Shown here piece by piece: positions 9,494-20,500 of a stretch of 64,000 nt of DNA (the first letter of the stretch is position 1; each line of letters starts with the position of its first letter). Both the position numbers and the translations under genes were made by a program. Under the pieces are notes generated by a model. The model was not told the DNA's origin, searched no databases, and was given only the letters and a program-made list of their open reading frames with translations. Source of the stretch: an uncultured Clostridia bacterium (GTDB lineage: Bacteria > Bacillota > Clostridia > TANB77 > CAG-508); assembly GCA_928721565.1 (NCBI GenBank), contig OV788638.1:62001-126000 (forward strand). Direction: 5' to 3'.

Positions 9494-12400
9494 TGCTGTG
9501 CATCCTGTACCGTTCAAACATCTCCCTCATATCTGTTACATTACTTGTATCAAATTTGTCTCCTAAGTTCAAACTTGTCATTGCTGTGAATCCTGCATTA
9601 GCAAACATTCTTACCATATCTGTTACATTGCTTGTGTCAAAATTACTTCCTAAATCTAGTACTGTCATGGCAAAAAATCCTGTACATTCAAACATACACC
9701 CCATATCAGTTACTTTACTTGTATCAAATCTCTCTCCTAAATCTAAGCTTGTCATTGCTACATATCCTGTACCGCTAAACATTTTACTCATATTAGTTAC
9801 ATTACTTGTATCAAAATTTTCGCCTAAATTTAGACTTGTCATTGCTGTATATCCTGTGTCTTCAAACATATAACTCATATTTGTTACATTACTTGTATCA
9901 AAATTGTTTCCTAAATCTAGTGCTGTCATGGCTTCGCTTCCTGTATCTGCAAACATACAACTCATATTTGTTACATTAGTTGTATTTAATAATCCTATAT
10001 TGGTAATTGTTTCTGTTGTCGCACAATTATCTGAACTTCCTACTCCAGCAAATAAATAACTTGAATCTACATTTCCAAATATTGCATCATCACTACCTAT
10101 ATATACTTTAACAGTTCCATTTGCATTTGTTTCATACCATGCAATAATTGACTTATCTTGAGCTGCTGAAACATCCCATGCTGTATCATTTTTATATTCT
10201 TTTGCTGATTTGTCATAAATTGTTGTTGGTATGTTATCTACAAATGTTATATTATCTATATTTTTTCTTTGTATATTGGTATTTCCTAAGAATGCCTTAC
10301 TAGCATTCCTCGTATTATCAAAGCCATTACTATTAGCAACACGATCACTATCTACATTAGCAGACTTCAAAGTATTATAAATTCTAAAAATAGTATCTTT
10401 ATTAGAATTACCAAACTTATCAGTAAGAATACCAGAAGGAATGCCAAACGCAACCTGATTTTTATCTGTTGGATAATTAGAAACTGTAACAGTATATTGA
10501 ACACCATATTGAACACTAGTTGTATTGCCTCCAGAAGTACGTTGTTCAGTTAGAGTTGTAGCTGAACTTAGTTCAATAGTTGCTCCTGTATACGGTACTC
10601 CATCAACAAATAATTTTATATCATCTTTTTTCAATGTACTATTTGCAAAATACTTATCAGTACCTTTTATAGTAACTGTTGCAGTTTTATTTTTAATATC
10701 TGTAGTACCACTTACTTTTTCCCATAATGGATCAACTACGTCCACAATCTCTCCGCTTCCACTAGCATCTCCACCAGGAATATCAATACCTGAAGTAATT
10801 GTTTTTGCAATATTTTTATTTCCAGATGTATCAACCATCTTATCTGCTGGGATAGCTACTGTAATTACACCACTGTAATCCAAGTAATTATCTCCTTCTT
10901 TTATTTGAAGTTGTTCTAAATTAGATAATGTTAAAGCATAGTGTTTACCAATAACTTTACTTTCTCCATTAACTATACTAGTTTTATTTTCAACTTGTAA
11001 TGATACTGTTACTTTAGTTGTATCAATATCTTTATCATCAACTTTAATTTTCAAGTCATTTGTAGTCAAGTCTGTTGATTTTGTTGAATCATAATATTTA
11101 TCTATCATGTCAAATTCCATTGTAAATGTTTTGTCATCTTTGTTTATATCTGCAGTTGAGTACTTATATTTTACTTCTGGATTAATCATATCTAACATTT
11201 CAGAAATTGTTGTTGTTTCTTCATTTATTGTATTTCCTTTAATGTCTCTTGCAGCTGTTTTGTCAATCTTAACTTCCAATGTTCCACTCAATTCCCTATA
11301 GTCTCTAGTAGATGTTATAAACTGTTCATCTGTTTCTACTATTGGTGTTAATTCCAATGTATATTGATGTCCAACAACTTTTTCTTTACCATCAATTATT
11401 GTTTTTATTTCAACTGATTTTGTTATTGTTTTTGTTACTTTATTATCTATCTTTGTTCCATCCATCCATATTGTCATTTCATCTGTTGTTATAAGTTTTG
11501 ATGAATCATAGTTTTTATCTGTAACATTAAAGATTATAGTTGCTTTATTATTTTCAACATCTTCTATTTTTTGTACTTTATAGATTTCTGGTCCTATTGA
11601 ATCTATATTTCCTACATATAATTTTTGCTGTTTAGTTGAGTTTCCATATTGATCTGTTACAACTCCTGCTTTAATTATTAAAGATATATCTCCTCCATTT
11701 TCGTTTCTGTATTTAGCTGTATTTCCAACTATTGGATCGATTGGAGTGAATTCTGTATATCCTCCATCTGCTGGAGTTATGTTTGTTAATGTTAGTGTAT
11801 ATTCATATTCTTGATTTGCCACTATTTCTTCTGGTCCTGTTAATGTTTTTATTATTGCTGTTGAATTTGTGTCATTTACAAGTATTTGAATATCTTCTTT
11901 TTTTAAGTTAAATATACTTGAATCTTTTGTCAAGAATTTATCTTTAACTCTTATTTTTACAATTCCATTGTCAGTATCAACACTTGGAACTGACCATACA
12001 GGATCAACTACATCCACTATTGTTCCGTTTCCGGTTCCATCTGGTTCATTTTTTCCTATAGTTATTGTTTGTGGTGCACTTTTGTTTTGTGATTTGTCTT
12101 TAACGGTTCCGGCTTCAAATGCTAGTGACATATAACCACTATATTTGTAACCGTCACCAATTCCATCTTCTCCTTCTTGGTCTAGTCCTGTAATTGTTAA
12201 TTTGTATCTTTCTCCGATTTTTGTATTTTCTACTCCGTCTACAGTGTCTGTTATGTCTTGGACTTTTTCAAGTGTTTTATTTATTGCTTTGTTTAATTCT
12301 GTTTTGTCATAATCATCAATTCCTACTGTTATTTGACTTGCATCTAAGTTTGATAATGTTGTGCTTTCAAAATATTTATCTACTACATCAAATGTTATTT

Positions 12401-15400
12401 CTACTTTTTCTCCTTCACCATGTACTATTGTTGTGTCTGATGCTTTATAAGTGAATTCTGGTTTTATGAAGTCTGCAAATAATGAGTTTGCTGTGTTTTT
12501 GCTTACTGTTTCTGTTTTTAATGTGTCATCTATTCTTGTTCCATCATCATTTATTTGAACATTGTGGTTTCCATATTTGTCTCCTGCTGTTCCTTGTGCT
12601 ACTTCTATTGTTATGTTTCCACTCCATTCTTTGTAGCTTTTTCCTAGTCTTCCTTTTTCAAAGTTTGATAGTGTTATTTCTTGTAATACGTCTTTTGCTC
12701 CTGTTTTTTCATTTGTTGTTTGTGTTGCTGTTCCAATTTTTTTTGTTACATCTTGTGTTATGTCTTCTCCGTCTATTAGTATTTTTATTTGATCTGTTGT
12801 TAGTGTACTTGTTACATCACTTGTGTATTCATTTGCACTAACTGCTGTGTTTGTTGTTCCTCTTAGTTTGATTTTTATTTTTGGTGTGTTTGCGTCTGTT
12901 GTGTCTATTGTTGTTCCTTCTTTTATCCATTCTGTTCTGTATTTTGGATTGATTGTTCCTGTTGTTAGTTGTATTGTTGTTTCTGAGTCTGTACCTGTTT
13001 TGAAGTGTGTGCTATCTTGGTATATTGCTTCTGGTGCTTGAATTATTAGTGAGCCTGATTTGCCTGTGCCTGTGAATATGTCTGCATTAGAATCAGCTAT
13101 TTTTGTAAATGCTGGTCCTAAATCTAAGCTTGTCATTGCTTCAAATCCTGTCCACTCAAACATACTCGACATTCTTGTTACATTACTTGTATCAAAATTA
13201 TCTCCTAAGTTCAGACTTGTCATTGCTGTAGCTCCTGTTCTCCAAAACATCTGAGTCATACTAGTTACATTACTTGTATCAAAATTATCTCCTAAGTTCA
13301 GACTTGTCATTGCTGTAGCTCCTGTATCATAAAACATTCGTGTCATATTTGTTACTTTGCTTGTGCTAAATTTGTCTCCTAAGTCTAAACTTGTCATTGC
13401 TGTATATCCTGTATCTGTGAACATTTCACTCATATCTGTTACATTACTTGTATCAAATTTGTCTCCTAAATCTAGACTTGTCATCGCTGTATATCCTGTT
13501 TTACAAAACATGAACCACATACTTGTTACATTACTTGTATCAAATTTGTCTCCTAAGTCTAAGCTTGTCATTGCTGTGTATCCTGTGTCGACAAACATTT
13601 TCTTCATACTTGTTACATTACTTGTATCAAATTTATCTCCTAAGTCTAAGCTTGTCATTGCTGTGTATCCTGTTCTGGCAAACATTTGATTCATACTTGT
13701 TACATTACTTGTATCAAAATTATCTCCTAGGTTTAAACTTGTCATTGCTGTATATCCTGTATTATCAAACATAAAGCTCATATTAGTTACATTAGTTGTA
13801 TTTAATAATTCAATATTAGTAATTGTTTCTGTTGATGTACATTTATTACTTGTTCCAATACTAGTAAACAAATAACTTGAATCAATATTACCAAATATTT
13901 CATCATCACTTCCAATATACACTTTAAAAGTTCCATTGTCATTTGTTTCATACCATGCAATAATTGATTTATCTTGAACTGCTGAAACATCCCATGCAGT
14001 ATCATTTTTATATACTTTAGTTGTTTTATCATATACAGATATCGGAATATTATCCACAAATGTTATATTATCAATATCAGGTCTCTTAATAGTTGTATTT
14101 CCTAAAAAAGATTTATCTCTTCCTGCATTAAATATATAATCTTTTCCCCTGTCACTATCTACATTAGCACTCTTCAAAGTATTATAAACCAAAAACTCTT
14201 TTTCCAAGCTCTTATTACCATACTTGTCTGTAATTGTATCTGCAAGAATGCGTATTTTAACTTGTTTTTTATCTATAGGATATCCCTTTACTGATATTGT
14301 ATATTGATTTCCATACTGTACTTGCGAAATTGTTCCATTTACCATTCTATCTTCTTTTAGTGCTGTTGCTCCACTAACACTTAATGTCACTTGACTAGTT
14401 ATTTCTGCACCATCTGCAAAAACCTTTATATTACTATTTGTCAATGTACTATTTGCAAAATATGTATCTGTAGCATTTACTGTCAATGTTGCAATTGTAG
14501 GTGTTGCTTTTAAATCTACTGTTCCATTTACTTTACTCCATATTGGTTTTACAACATCCACTACCTTTGTATCTCCAGTATCTCCTCCAGGAATATCCAC
14601 ACCAGAAGTTATAGTTTTTGCAAGATTAGAATTTTTTGATGTATCTTTTATTTTGTCTTTAGCAATACCTACTGTAACAATACCACTGTAATCTAGTGTT
14701 GTGCTTCCTTCCGCTAAGTCTAAATTCTCTAATCCTGAAATTGTTAATACATATTTTGTTCCTATAACAGTTTCTGCAACTGTTTCAACTTTTCCCGTTG
14801 CTGTATTTGTCTTTTTGATATTTTTTGCTTTGACTTGTTCATCTGAATTTAATGTTATAGTTACAGGTGAATTTTTTAAGTCATATATTTTCTCTTGATT
14901 ATTTGCATCAAGTTTTCCATTTGTCATTTGAATTGTTAAGTCATCTAATGTCAATTTTCCGCTCTCATAATATTTATCAGTTACATCAAATGCCATTTTG
15001 AATGATTTTGTATTTTTATCAATGTCTTCTGTTAAATATTTATATGTGATGTCAGGTTTTATAAAATCTACAAAGTCACCTTTTAGTGTTGTTTCTTTAT
15101 TCTTATTTCCAGATGTATCTGTAGCTGTTCCAGCATCAATTTTTATTGAAACTGTACCACTCCAATCTGTAAATTCTCTATCTCTATTTATTGTAGTTCT
15201 TGCTTCTTCAAAATCAGTCAATTCTAATGTATAACGTTTTCCAACCACTTTTGTTGTTCCATCTATTGTTGCTTTTAGGTCTTCAATTGATTTAATTGTT
15301 TTTGTTATACTTGTAGCTTCTTCATCATCTACCATTACATGTATTTTTGATGTATCTGTTGTTGTTATTGCTGATGTATCTAAATATTTATCTACCACAT

Positions 15401-17111
15401 CAAATACAATTGTTTCTTTGTTGTTTGCAGAATCTTTTGTTGATGATACTTTTATTATTTCTGGTGCTATTGTATCAATATGGTCTAATGGTATTTCAAG
15501 TTTTTGGTTCTTGTTGTTAGAACTATCAATAATTGTATTTTCTGGTATTATTATTGTTGTATTACCACTATACTCTCTATACACTCTTCCAGTAGATGCA
15601 TCTGTTGCATATTTATCTCTTTCAGCTTTGAATAGTTCATCACTTTCTTCTAAGTCTGTCAATGTAAATTTGTAATGTACTCCATAAGCTAAGTCTTCAA
15701 CTTTTGTTAATGTTCTTGTTATTTGTGTTTTATTTTCTTCTGATGTAATATCTACACCATCCACAATTACTTGAATTTTATCTGCTGTTAAGCTATTACT
15801 TGCATAATATTTATCTGTTCCGTATAAGTCCATTGTTGCTGTAATTTTACCTGTTGTTGAATCTGTTACTTTTTGAACATTTTCAACTGTCCATACTGGA
15901 TCAACTATATCAACTATTTCTTGATTTCCAGTATTGTCTGGTTCATTTACACCAATTGTTATTGTTTTTGCAATATTTGTATTTCCTGATTTATCTTCTG
16001 CAATATTTTCTGGAAATGTTATACTCATTGGTCCACTATAATTTCTGTATTCATCTCCATTTGCAATTGTTTTTTGCTCTAATCCTCCAATAACTAATTT
16101 GTACTTTTCACCGATTTTTACAGTTTCATTGTCACGTGTTTCTGTTATATCTGATGTTTTTGTTAATGTTTTTGTTATGTTTGCATCTGGAATTAATTTA
16201 TCTGTATCTAGTAATTTTATTTTTATGTTGTCTGTTGCATTCTCTTCACTTAATTTTGAACTTGAAAAATATTTATCTACTACTGAAAATTCTACTGTTA
16301 GTGTTTTGTTTGTATAATCGATATTTCCATTTGAATAAATGTATGTAATCTCTGGTGAAACATAATCAGCAAACATTTCATTTACTGTATTGTGATCTGT
16401 TTTTGTATCTTGGATTTCAATATTAATCCATGTTCCATCTTTTTGTATTTCCATCATGCTTTGATTTCCAGCCTCATCTGTTAATACATTTTCATTGTAA
16501 GTACTTTCATCTTGTCCTCTACCTGCTATTTTTATAGAAACATTACCAGACCATTCTTTGTAGTTCTTCCCTGCCTGTCTTACTTTTTCCTCTAAATTTG
16601 ATATTGTTATTTTGTATGTAATCTCATTCTTTTTTGATGTTTCATTTGTCTCATTTGTTACCTCTTCAACCTCTACAGTTGGATGCTTTACACTATCTTC
16701 TCCTTGGTTACCTCCACTAGTAGTTTCGTCTGTTACTTCTACCCCATCTATAAATACTGTTATGTCATCTGCCTTTAATGTACTTGTTACATTACTTGCA
16801 TAATTTATATCTGTATTTGCATTTATATTTTTAGATTCATATGCAGCACCTTTTACTATAACTGATAAAGTCTTATCTGATGCACTAAATGAACTTGAAA
16901 CTTTTTCCCACTTTGGTCTGTATATCGGATTTATAGTTCCATGATCTAAACCTACTGTATCATCTGTCTGTGTATCACTAGCTACTGTATCATCTGTCTG
17001 TGTATCACTAGCTTCTGTATATCCAGAAAAATTTATATAAAAACCTAATGTCATAATTATGGTTATAAAAACTAATACTATTTTTTTTACTTTTTTTCTC
17101 TTTTTAAACAT
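9462..17111 (-). CDS. Giant BspA/DUF285 and Ig-like surface protein, 5' part, truncated by frameshift
   Basis: The first 2549 codons of a gene that would exceed 5,700 codons if intact. It starts at ATG 17111 after the ribosome binding site CGGAGGAAAAAC. The N terminus is a signal peptide: basic MFKKRKKVKK, a hydrophobic core at about residues 11-28, and a possible cleavage after TEA (residue 34). An 11-residue direct repeat (SDTQTDDTV...) follows. Next come Ig-like domains (residues 61-970), a DUF285 block (1004-1344), Ig-like domains (1381-2238) and a second DUF285 block from 2258. That block is broken at about residue 2535, where the 29-residue repeat pattern stops and about 15 unrelated residues (ending RLRRQI) precede a stop. 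The repeat pattern resumes in the next frame, as expected from one extra base near 9503-9512. This may be a real mutation or an assembly error in repetitive DNA. Secreted adhesin-like function is inferred from the DUF285 family. Confidence 0.88.
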   Translation of the reverse strand: MFKKRKKVKKIVLVFITIIMTLGFYINFSGYTEASDTQTDDTVASDTQTDDTVGLDHGTINPIYRPKWEKVSSSFSASDKTLSVIVKGAAYESKNINANTDINYASNVTSTLKADDITVFIDGVEVTDETTSGGNQGEDSVKHPTVEVEEVTNETNETSKKNEITYKITISNLEEKVRQAGKNYKEWSGNVSIKIAGRGQDESTYNENVLTDEAGNQSMMEIQKDGTWINIEIQDTKTDHNTVNEMFADYVSPEITYIYSNGNIDYTNKTLTVEFSVVDKYFSSSKLSEENATDNIKIKLLDTDKLIPDANITKTLTKTSDITETRDNETVKIGEKYKLVIGGLEQKTIANGDEYRNYSGPMSITFPENIAEDKSGNTNIAKTITIGVNEPDNTGNQEIVDIVDPVWTVENVQKVTDSTTGKITATMDLYGTDKYYASNSLTADKIQVIVDGVDITSEENKTQITRTLTKVEDLAYGVHYKFTLTDLEESDELFKAERDKYATDASTGRVYREYSGNTTIIIPENTIIDSSNNKNQKLEIPLDHIDTIAPEIIKVSSTKDSANNKETIVFDVVDKYLDTSAITTTDTSKIHVMVDDEEATSITKTIKSIEDLKATIDGTTKVVGKRYTLELTDFEEARTTINRDREFTDWSGTVSIKIDAGTATDTSGNKNKETTLKGDFVDFIKPDITYKYLTEDIDKNTKSFKMAFDVTDKYYESGKLTLDDLTIQMTNGKLDANNQEKIYDLKNSPVTITLNSDEQVKAKNIKKTNTATGKVETVAETVIGTKYVLTISGLENLDLAEGSTTLDYSGIVTVGIAKDKIKDTSKNSNLAKTITSGVDIPGGDTGDTKVVDVVKPIWSKVNGTVDLKATPTIATLTVNATDTYFANSTLTNSNIKVFADGAEITSQVTLSVSGATALKEDRMVNGTISQVQYGNQYTISVKGYPIDKKQVKIRILADTITDKYGNKSLEKEFLVYNTLKSANVDSDRGKDYIFNAGRDKSFLGNTTIKRPDIDNITFVDNIPISVYDKTTKVYKNDTAWDVSAVQDKSIIAWYETNDNGTFKVYIGSDDEIFGNIDSSYLFTSIGTSNKCTSTETITNIELLNTTNVTNMSFMFDNTGYTAMTSLNLGDNFDTSNVTSMNQMFARTGYTAMTSLDLGDKFDTSNVTSMKKMFVDTGYTAMTSLDLGDKFDTSNVTSMWFMFCKTGYTAMTSLDLGDKFDTSNVTDMSEMFTDTGYTAMTSLDLGDKFSTSKVTNMTRMFYDTGATAMTSLNLGDNFDTSNVTSMTQMFWRTGATAMTSLNLGDNFDTSNVTRMSSMFEWTGFEAMTSLDLGPAFTKIADSNADIFTGTGKSGSLIIQAPEAIYQDSTHFKTGTDSETTIQLTTGTINPKYRTEWIKEGTTIDTTDANTPKIKIKLRGTTNTAVSANEYTSDVTSTLTTDQIKILIDGEDITQDVTKKIGTATQTTNEKTGAKDVLQEITLSNFEKGRLGKSYKEWSGNITIEVAQGTAGDKYGNHNVQINDDGTRIDDTLKTETVSKNTANSLFADFIKPEFTYKASDTTIVHGEGEKVEITFDVVDKYFESTTLSNLDASQITVGIDDYDKTELNKAINKTLEKVQDITDTVDGVENTKIGERYKLTITGLDQEGEDGIGDGYKYSGYMSLAFEAGTVKDKSQNKSAPQTITIGKNEPDGTGNGTIVDVVDPVWSVPSVDTDNGIVKIRVKDKFLTKDSSIFNLKKEDIQILVNDTNSTAIIKTLTGPEEIVANQEYEYTLTLTNITPADGGYTEFTPIDPIVGNTAKYRNENGGDISLIIKAGVVTDQYGNSTKQQKLYVGNIDSIGPEIYKVQKIEDVENNKATIIFNVTDKNYDSSKLITTDEMTIWMDGTKIDNKVTKTITKSVEIKTIIDGKEKVVGHQYTLELTPIVETDEQFITSTRDYRELSGTLEVKIDKTAARDIKGNTINEETTTISEMLDMINPEVKYKYSTADINKDDKTFTMEFDMIDKYYDSTKSTDLTTNDLKIKVDDKDIDTTKVTVSLQVENKTSIVNGESKVIGKHYALTLSNLEQLQIKEGDNYLDYSGVITVAIPADKMVDTSGNKNIAKTITSGIDIPGGDASGSGEIVDVVDPLWEKVSGTTDIKNKTATVTIKGTDKYFANSTLKKDDIKLFVDGVPYTGATIELSSATTLTEQRTSGGNTTSVQYGVQYTVTVSNYPTDKNQVAFGIPSGILTDKFGNSNKDTIFRIYNTLKSANVDSDRVANSNGFDNTRNASKAFLGNTNIQRKNIDNITFVDNIPTTIYDKSAKEYKNDTAWDVSAAQDKSIIAWYETNANGTVKVYIGSDDAIFGNVDSSYLFAGVGSSDNCATTETITNIGLLNTTNVTNMSCMFADTGSEAMTALDLGNNFDTSNVTNMSYMFEDTGYTAMTSLNLGENFDTSNVTNMSKMFSGTGYVAMTSLDLGERFDTSKVTDMGCMFECTGFFAMTVLDLGSNFDTSNVTDMVRMFANAGFTAMTSLNLGDKFDTSNVTDMREMFERYRMHSNDKLRLRRQI

Positions 17112-17162
17112 GTTTTTCCTCCGTTTTTTGACTCAAAAATTCCGTCTTATTTCTCTATATAT

Positions 17163-17191
17163 TTTATATCATAACACACTATTTTTTTCAA
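17163..17191 (-). promoter_or_regulatory. Promoter of first giant surface-protein gene
   Basis: On the minus strand TTGAAA (17191-17186) and TATAAA (17168-17163) are separated by 17 bp, about 50 bp upstream of the ATG at 17111. The same boxes, spacing and spacer end (GTGTTATGA) occur before the second giant gene at 37552-37580, so the two paralogues are probably controlled in the same way. Confidence 0.75.
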
Positions 17192-17253
17192 CGTTTTTCG
17201 GCATTTTTTTCAAAAAAAAAATACACCAAAATTGGTAAAATTTCCGGTCATTT

Positions 17254-17590
17254 AGGACCGGTTCTTTGTTGTCGTTTTGGTGGTCGTTTGGGGTCGTTTG
17301 GGACCGGTTCTCTGCTGTCGTTTATTGGTCATTGGTGGTCGTTTGGGACCGGTTCTCTTTTGAACATTTGCTCATTTGGGACCGGTTCTTGAATGAGCAA
17401 AAATTGCCAAAAAAATAAAGGCAACATAGCCAAATAGCTATATTGTCTTTATATTTCTGTTCATTTGGGACCGGTTCTCTTTTGAACACCTGCTCATTAG
17501 GGACCGGTTCTTAAAGGGACAATGCTCATTAGGGACCGGTTCTTAAAGGAACAATGTTCATTGGGGACCGGTTCTTAAATGAACAATGCA
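17254..17590 (+). repeat. Array of eight GGGACCGGTTCT elements
   Basis: Cores begin near 17255 (GGACC variant), 17300, 17345, 17378, 17467, 17500, 17532 and 17564, all in the same orientation. Steps of 33, 33, 32 and 32 bp occur inside the two tandem groups, and steps of about 44-46 bp at the left. The left copies are preceded by micro-repeats of GGTCGTTTGG. The array lies between the end of the 6634-residue gene and the promoter of the next giant gene. It is interrupted by the terminator hairpin at 17417-17450. The 483-bp gap holds no gene that I can see. Confidence 0.92.
17407..17450 (-). terminator. Intrinsic terminator of the 6634-residue gene
   Basis: On the minus strand a 14-bp stem (AAAGACAATATAGC with GCTATGTTGCCTTT, two G-U pairs) closes a six-base loop and is followed by TATTTTTTT. 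It lies about 145 bp past the stop codon at 17596, inside the repeat array. Confidence 0.75.
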
Positions 17591-17595
17591 AATAT

Positions 17596-20500
17596 CTAGC
17601 GTCCCATCTTAAATGCACTTTCATTTGAATATATTAACTCTGGTGAATATACTACAAGATTTGCATTTCCACAGTTTGTAAACATATTATCGTGTTTTGT
17701 CGCTATTTTTGTAAATCCTGAGCCCAAGTCTAGTGTTGTCATTGCTGTTGTTCCTGTTCCATTAAACATATTGGTCATGTCTGTTGATGAGGTTGTATAG
17801 AATTTGTCTCCCAGATCCAGACTTGTCATTGCAGTAACTCCACAATTTTGGAACATTCCGCTCATGTCTTTTCCATTGCTTGTGTTGAAGTTGTCTCCTA
17901 AGTCTAGCCTTGTCATAGATTGATATCCACAGCCTCTGAACATTTCTTTGTATACTGTTACTTTAGTTGTATCAAACTTATCTCCTAAATCTAAAGCTTC
18001 CATCGCATTTCTACCACAAGACATAAACATATATCTCATGTCAGTTACATTTTTGGTATCAAAATTTTCTCCCAAGTCTAATTTTTTCATTTTCATATAT
18101 CCTGTGTGATGGAACATTCCATTCATATTAGTTACAGTTGTTGTATTGAAGTTGTCTCCCAAGTCTAAAGATGTCATTGCTGTGTATCCACAATATGCAA
18201 ACATATTTTGCATATTAGTAGCTGATTTTGGATTGAATTTTTCTCCTAAATCTAGTGTTTCCATTGACTTATATCCACAATATGAGAACATTTCATACAC
18301 ATTTTGTATAGCCCCTACATCAAAGTTCTTTCCTAAGCTGAATGTTTTCATATTACTATATCCAAAATATGTAAACATGTGATCTATTGTTGTTACATTA
18401 TCTACATGTAGCAATCCTATATTTTCTATTATTGGGTTTGATTCTTCACTTGTTTCTGCACAAGCTGAATCATATCCAATGTAGGCGAATAAGTAACTTG
18501 AGATTGCATTACCATTCATTATAATGCTACTTCCTATATGAACTATATAGGTGTTTCTTGGAGTTGTTTCATACCAAGCGATAATAGATCCATCTTCTTG
18601 AGCTGAAACATCCCATCTTGTGTCATCAGTATAATTTGCATAATCTTCTAAAATAATCTTTTCAACTTTTTGTCTTTGGATTTTATCATTTCCTAAGAAC
18701 GGACTTGTTGCAGTTGTTTCCGTGTCAGTCTTTCTTAAACAGCTATACAAGATAAATTCTTGTTCTTTACTCTTGTTTCCAGAGCTGTCAACTAGTGAGT
18801 TCGCTGCTACTACAAGTTTTACTTGATATGCGTTACTTATAAATCCTGAAATATTTATTTTGTATTGTCTACCATAAGTTAATGAAACTGAAGTATCTTC
18901 TGTAACTTCTAAAGTTATTCCAGAAGTTTGTTCTTGGCCATTTACAAGAACTTTAATTTGGCTTGCAGTCAATTTAGATTTTGCTTTATCTAAATATTTA
19001 TCAGTTCCTTTTAGGATAATACTTGCTGTTTGTTTAATTGGTGTTGCAGTTGCTGTTCCAACTTGTTCCCAAAGTGGATCAACTACGTCTACAATTTTTC
19101 CATCTCCTGTACCTCCTGGGAAATCTACTCCTGATGAAATTGTGGTTGGAACATTTCTATTGTCAGAAGTATCTTTAACAATTCCTGCTTTTAAAGCTAC
19201 TGTAATTACACCACTATAATCCAAATATTCTCCGGTTTTTATAGTCTGTTCTAAATTTGATATTCTTAGTGTGTAACGTTTTCCAACAGTCTGGTTTGTT
19301 AAACCAACTTGAATTTTTCCATCAATTGTCTTATTGATTGGTTTTTCTACAGTTCCTGCCAAAACATTTTCTGTTGCAATTATCTCTTTAGTTATTTTGT
19401 CATTATCTGTTATATCCTCTCCATCAACTTTAATTGTCAAATAATTTTTCAAGTTTTCTGTTGTTAATGTGCTACTTTCAGCAAAGTATTTATCTATTAC
19501 TTCAATTGCCATTGTGAATGTTTTTCCTGTATAGTCTATATCTGAATTTGAATATTTGTATGTTATCTCTGGCTCTATAAAGTCTACAAAATCGCCATCA
19601 ATTGTTGTCTTTTCATTTGTGTTTTCAAAAGTATCTTGTACTGCTCCTTCTTGAATTTCTATTGAAACTGTACCACTCCAATCAGTATAATTTCTAGATG
19701 AATCAATAGATTGTCTTTCTTGTTTGAAGTCTGACAATACTAATTGATATTGTTGCCCTATCGTTTTTGTTGTTCCATTTACTGTTGCTGTTATGTCAGA
19801 AAGTTTTGTAAGTGCTTTTGTTACACTGCTTGCTGATTCTTTATCAACTAGTACTGAAATGTCGTCTGCATTTAATTCTTTGGTTGTGTCTAAATGTTTA
19901 TCAATTACATTAAATATTATTGTTTCTGTTGAATCACCTTTTGTTGATGATACTTTTGTGATTTCTGGTTTTACAAAGTCTATGTCTCCTAATGTAAATG
20001 TTTGAGCTTGATTTGTGTTTTTATATTTGTCAGTTAATGTTCCTTTTGGAATTTCTATTTTTGTAGTACCACTATATTCTCTATAAGTTCTTCCACTAGC
20101 ATTAAATGTTGTATCATTTTCTGGCCAATTTGATAGTGTTAATGTATATCTTACTCCATATGGTACTTGTGTAGTTGTTCCATTTACTGTTCTTTCTTCT
20201 TTTAACTCTGTTCCTTCACTTAATTGTTTTGTAACATTTTCTGTGCTTGTTACTTCATTTTCGTCAATATAGACTTTAATTCCATCAGTTGTTAATTTAG
20301 TTTGTGTTCCATCAAAATATTTATCTGTTCCAACTAAATCAACTGTTACAATTTTGTTTGCTTTGTCTATATTTATGTTTTCTGTTTTCCACATTGGGTC
20401 TACAACATCAACAATTTGCTGAGTTCCTGTATTTGTAGGGTTATTTACACCTATTGTTATTGTTTTTGCAATATTTGTATTTTTTGATTTATCTGTTGCA

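Noticed and set aside
552..9873. Many plus-strand open frames opposite the giant genes, rich in Leu/Ser/Val (for example 5655-6059 and 9379-9873)
   Set aside because: They are the antisense shadow of the repetitive minus-strand coding sequence. They repeat with the same 87-bp period and have no ribosome binding sites.
17254..17590. CRISPR array (33-bp periodic repeats)
   Set aside because: The spacers are not unique but are themselves part of the repeated unit. Clusters have only two to four units at many loci, and no cas genes are present.
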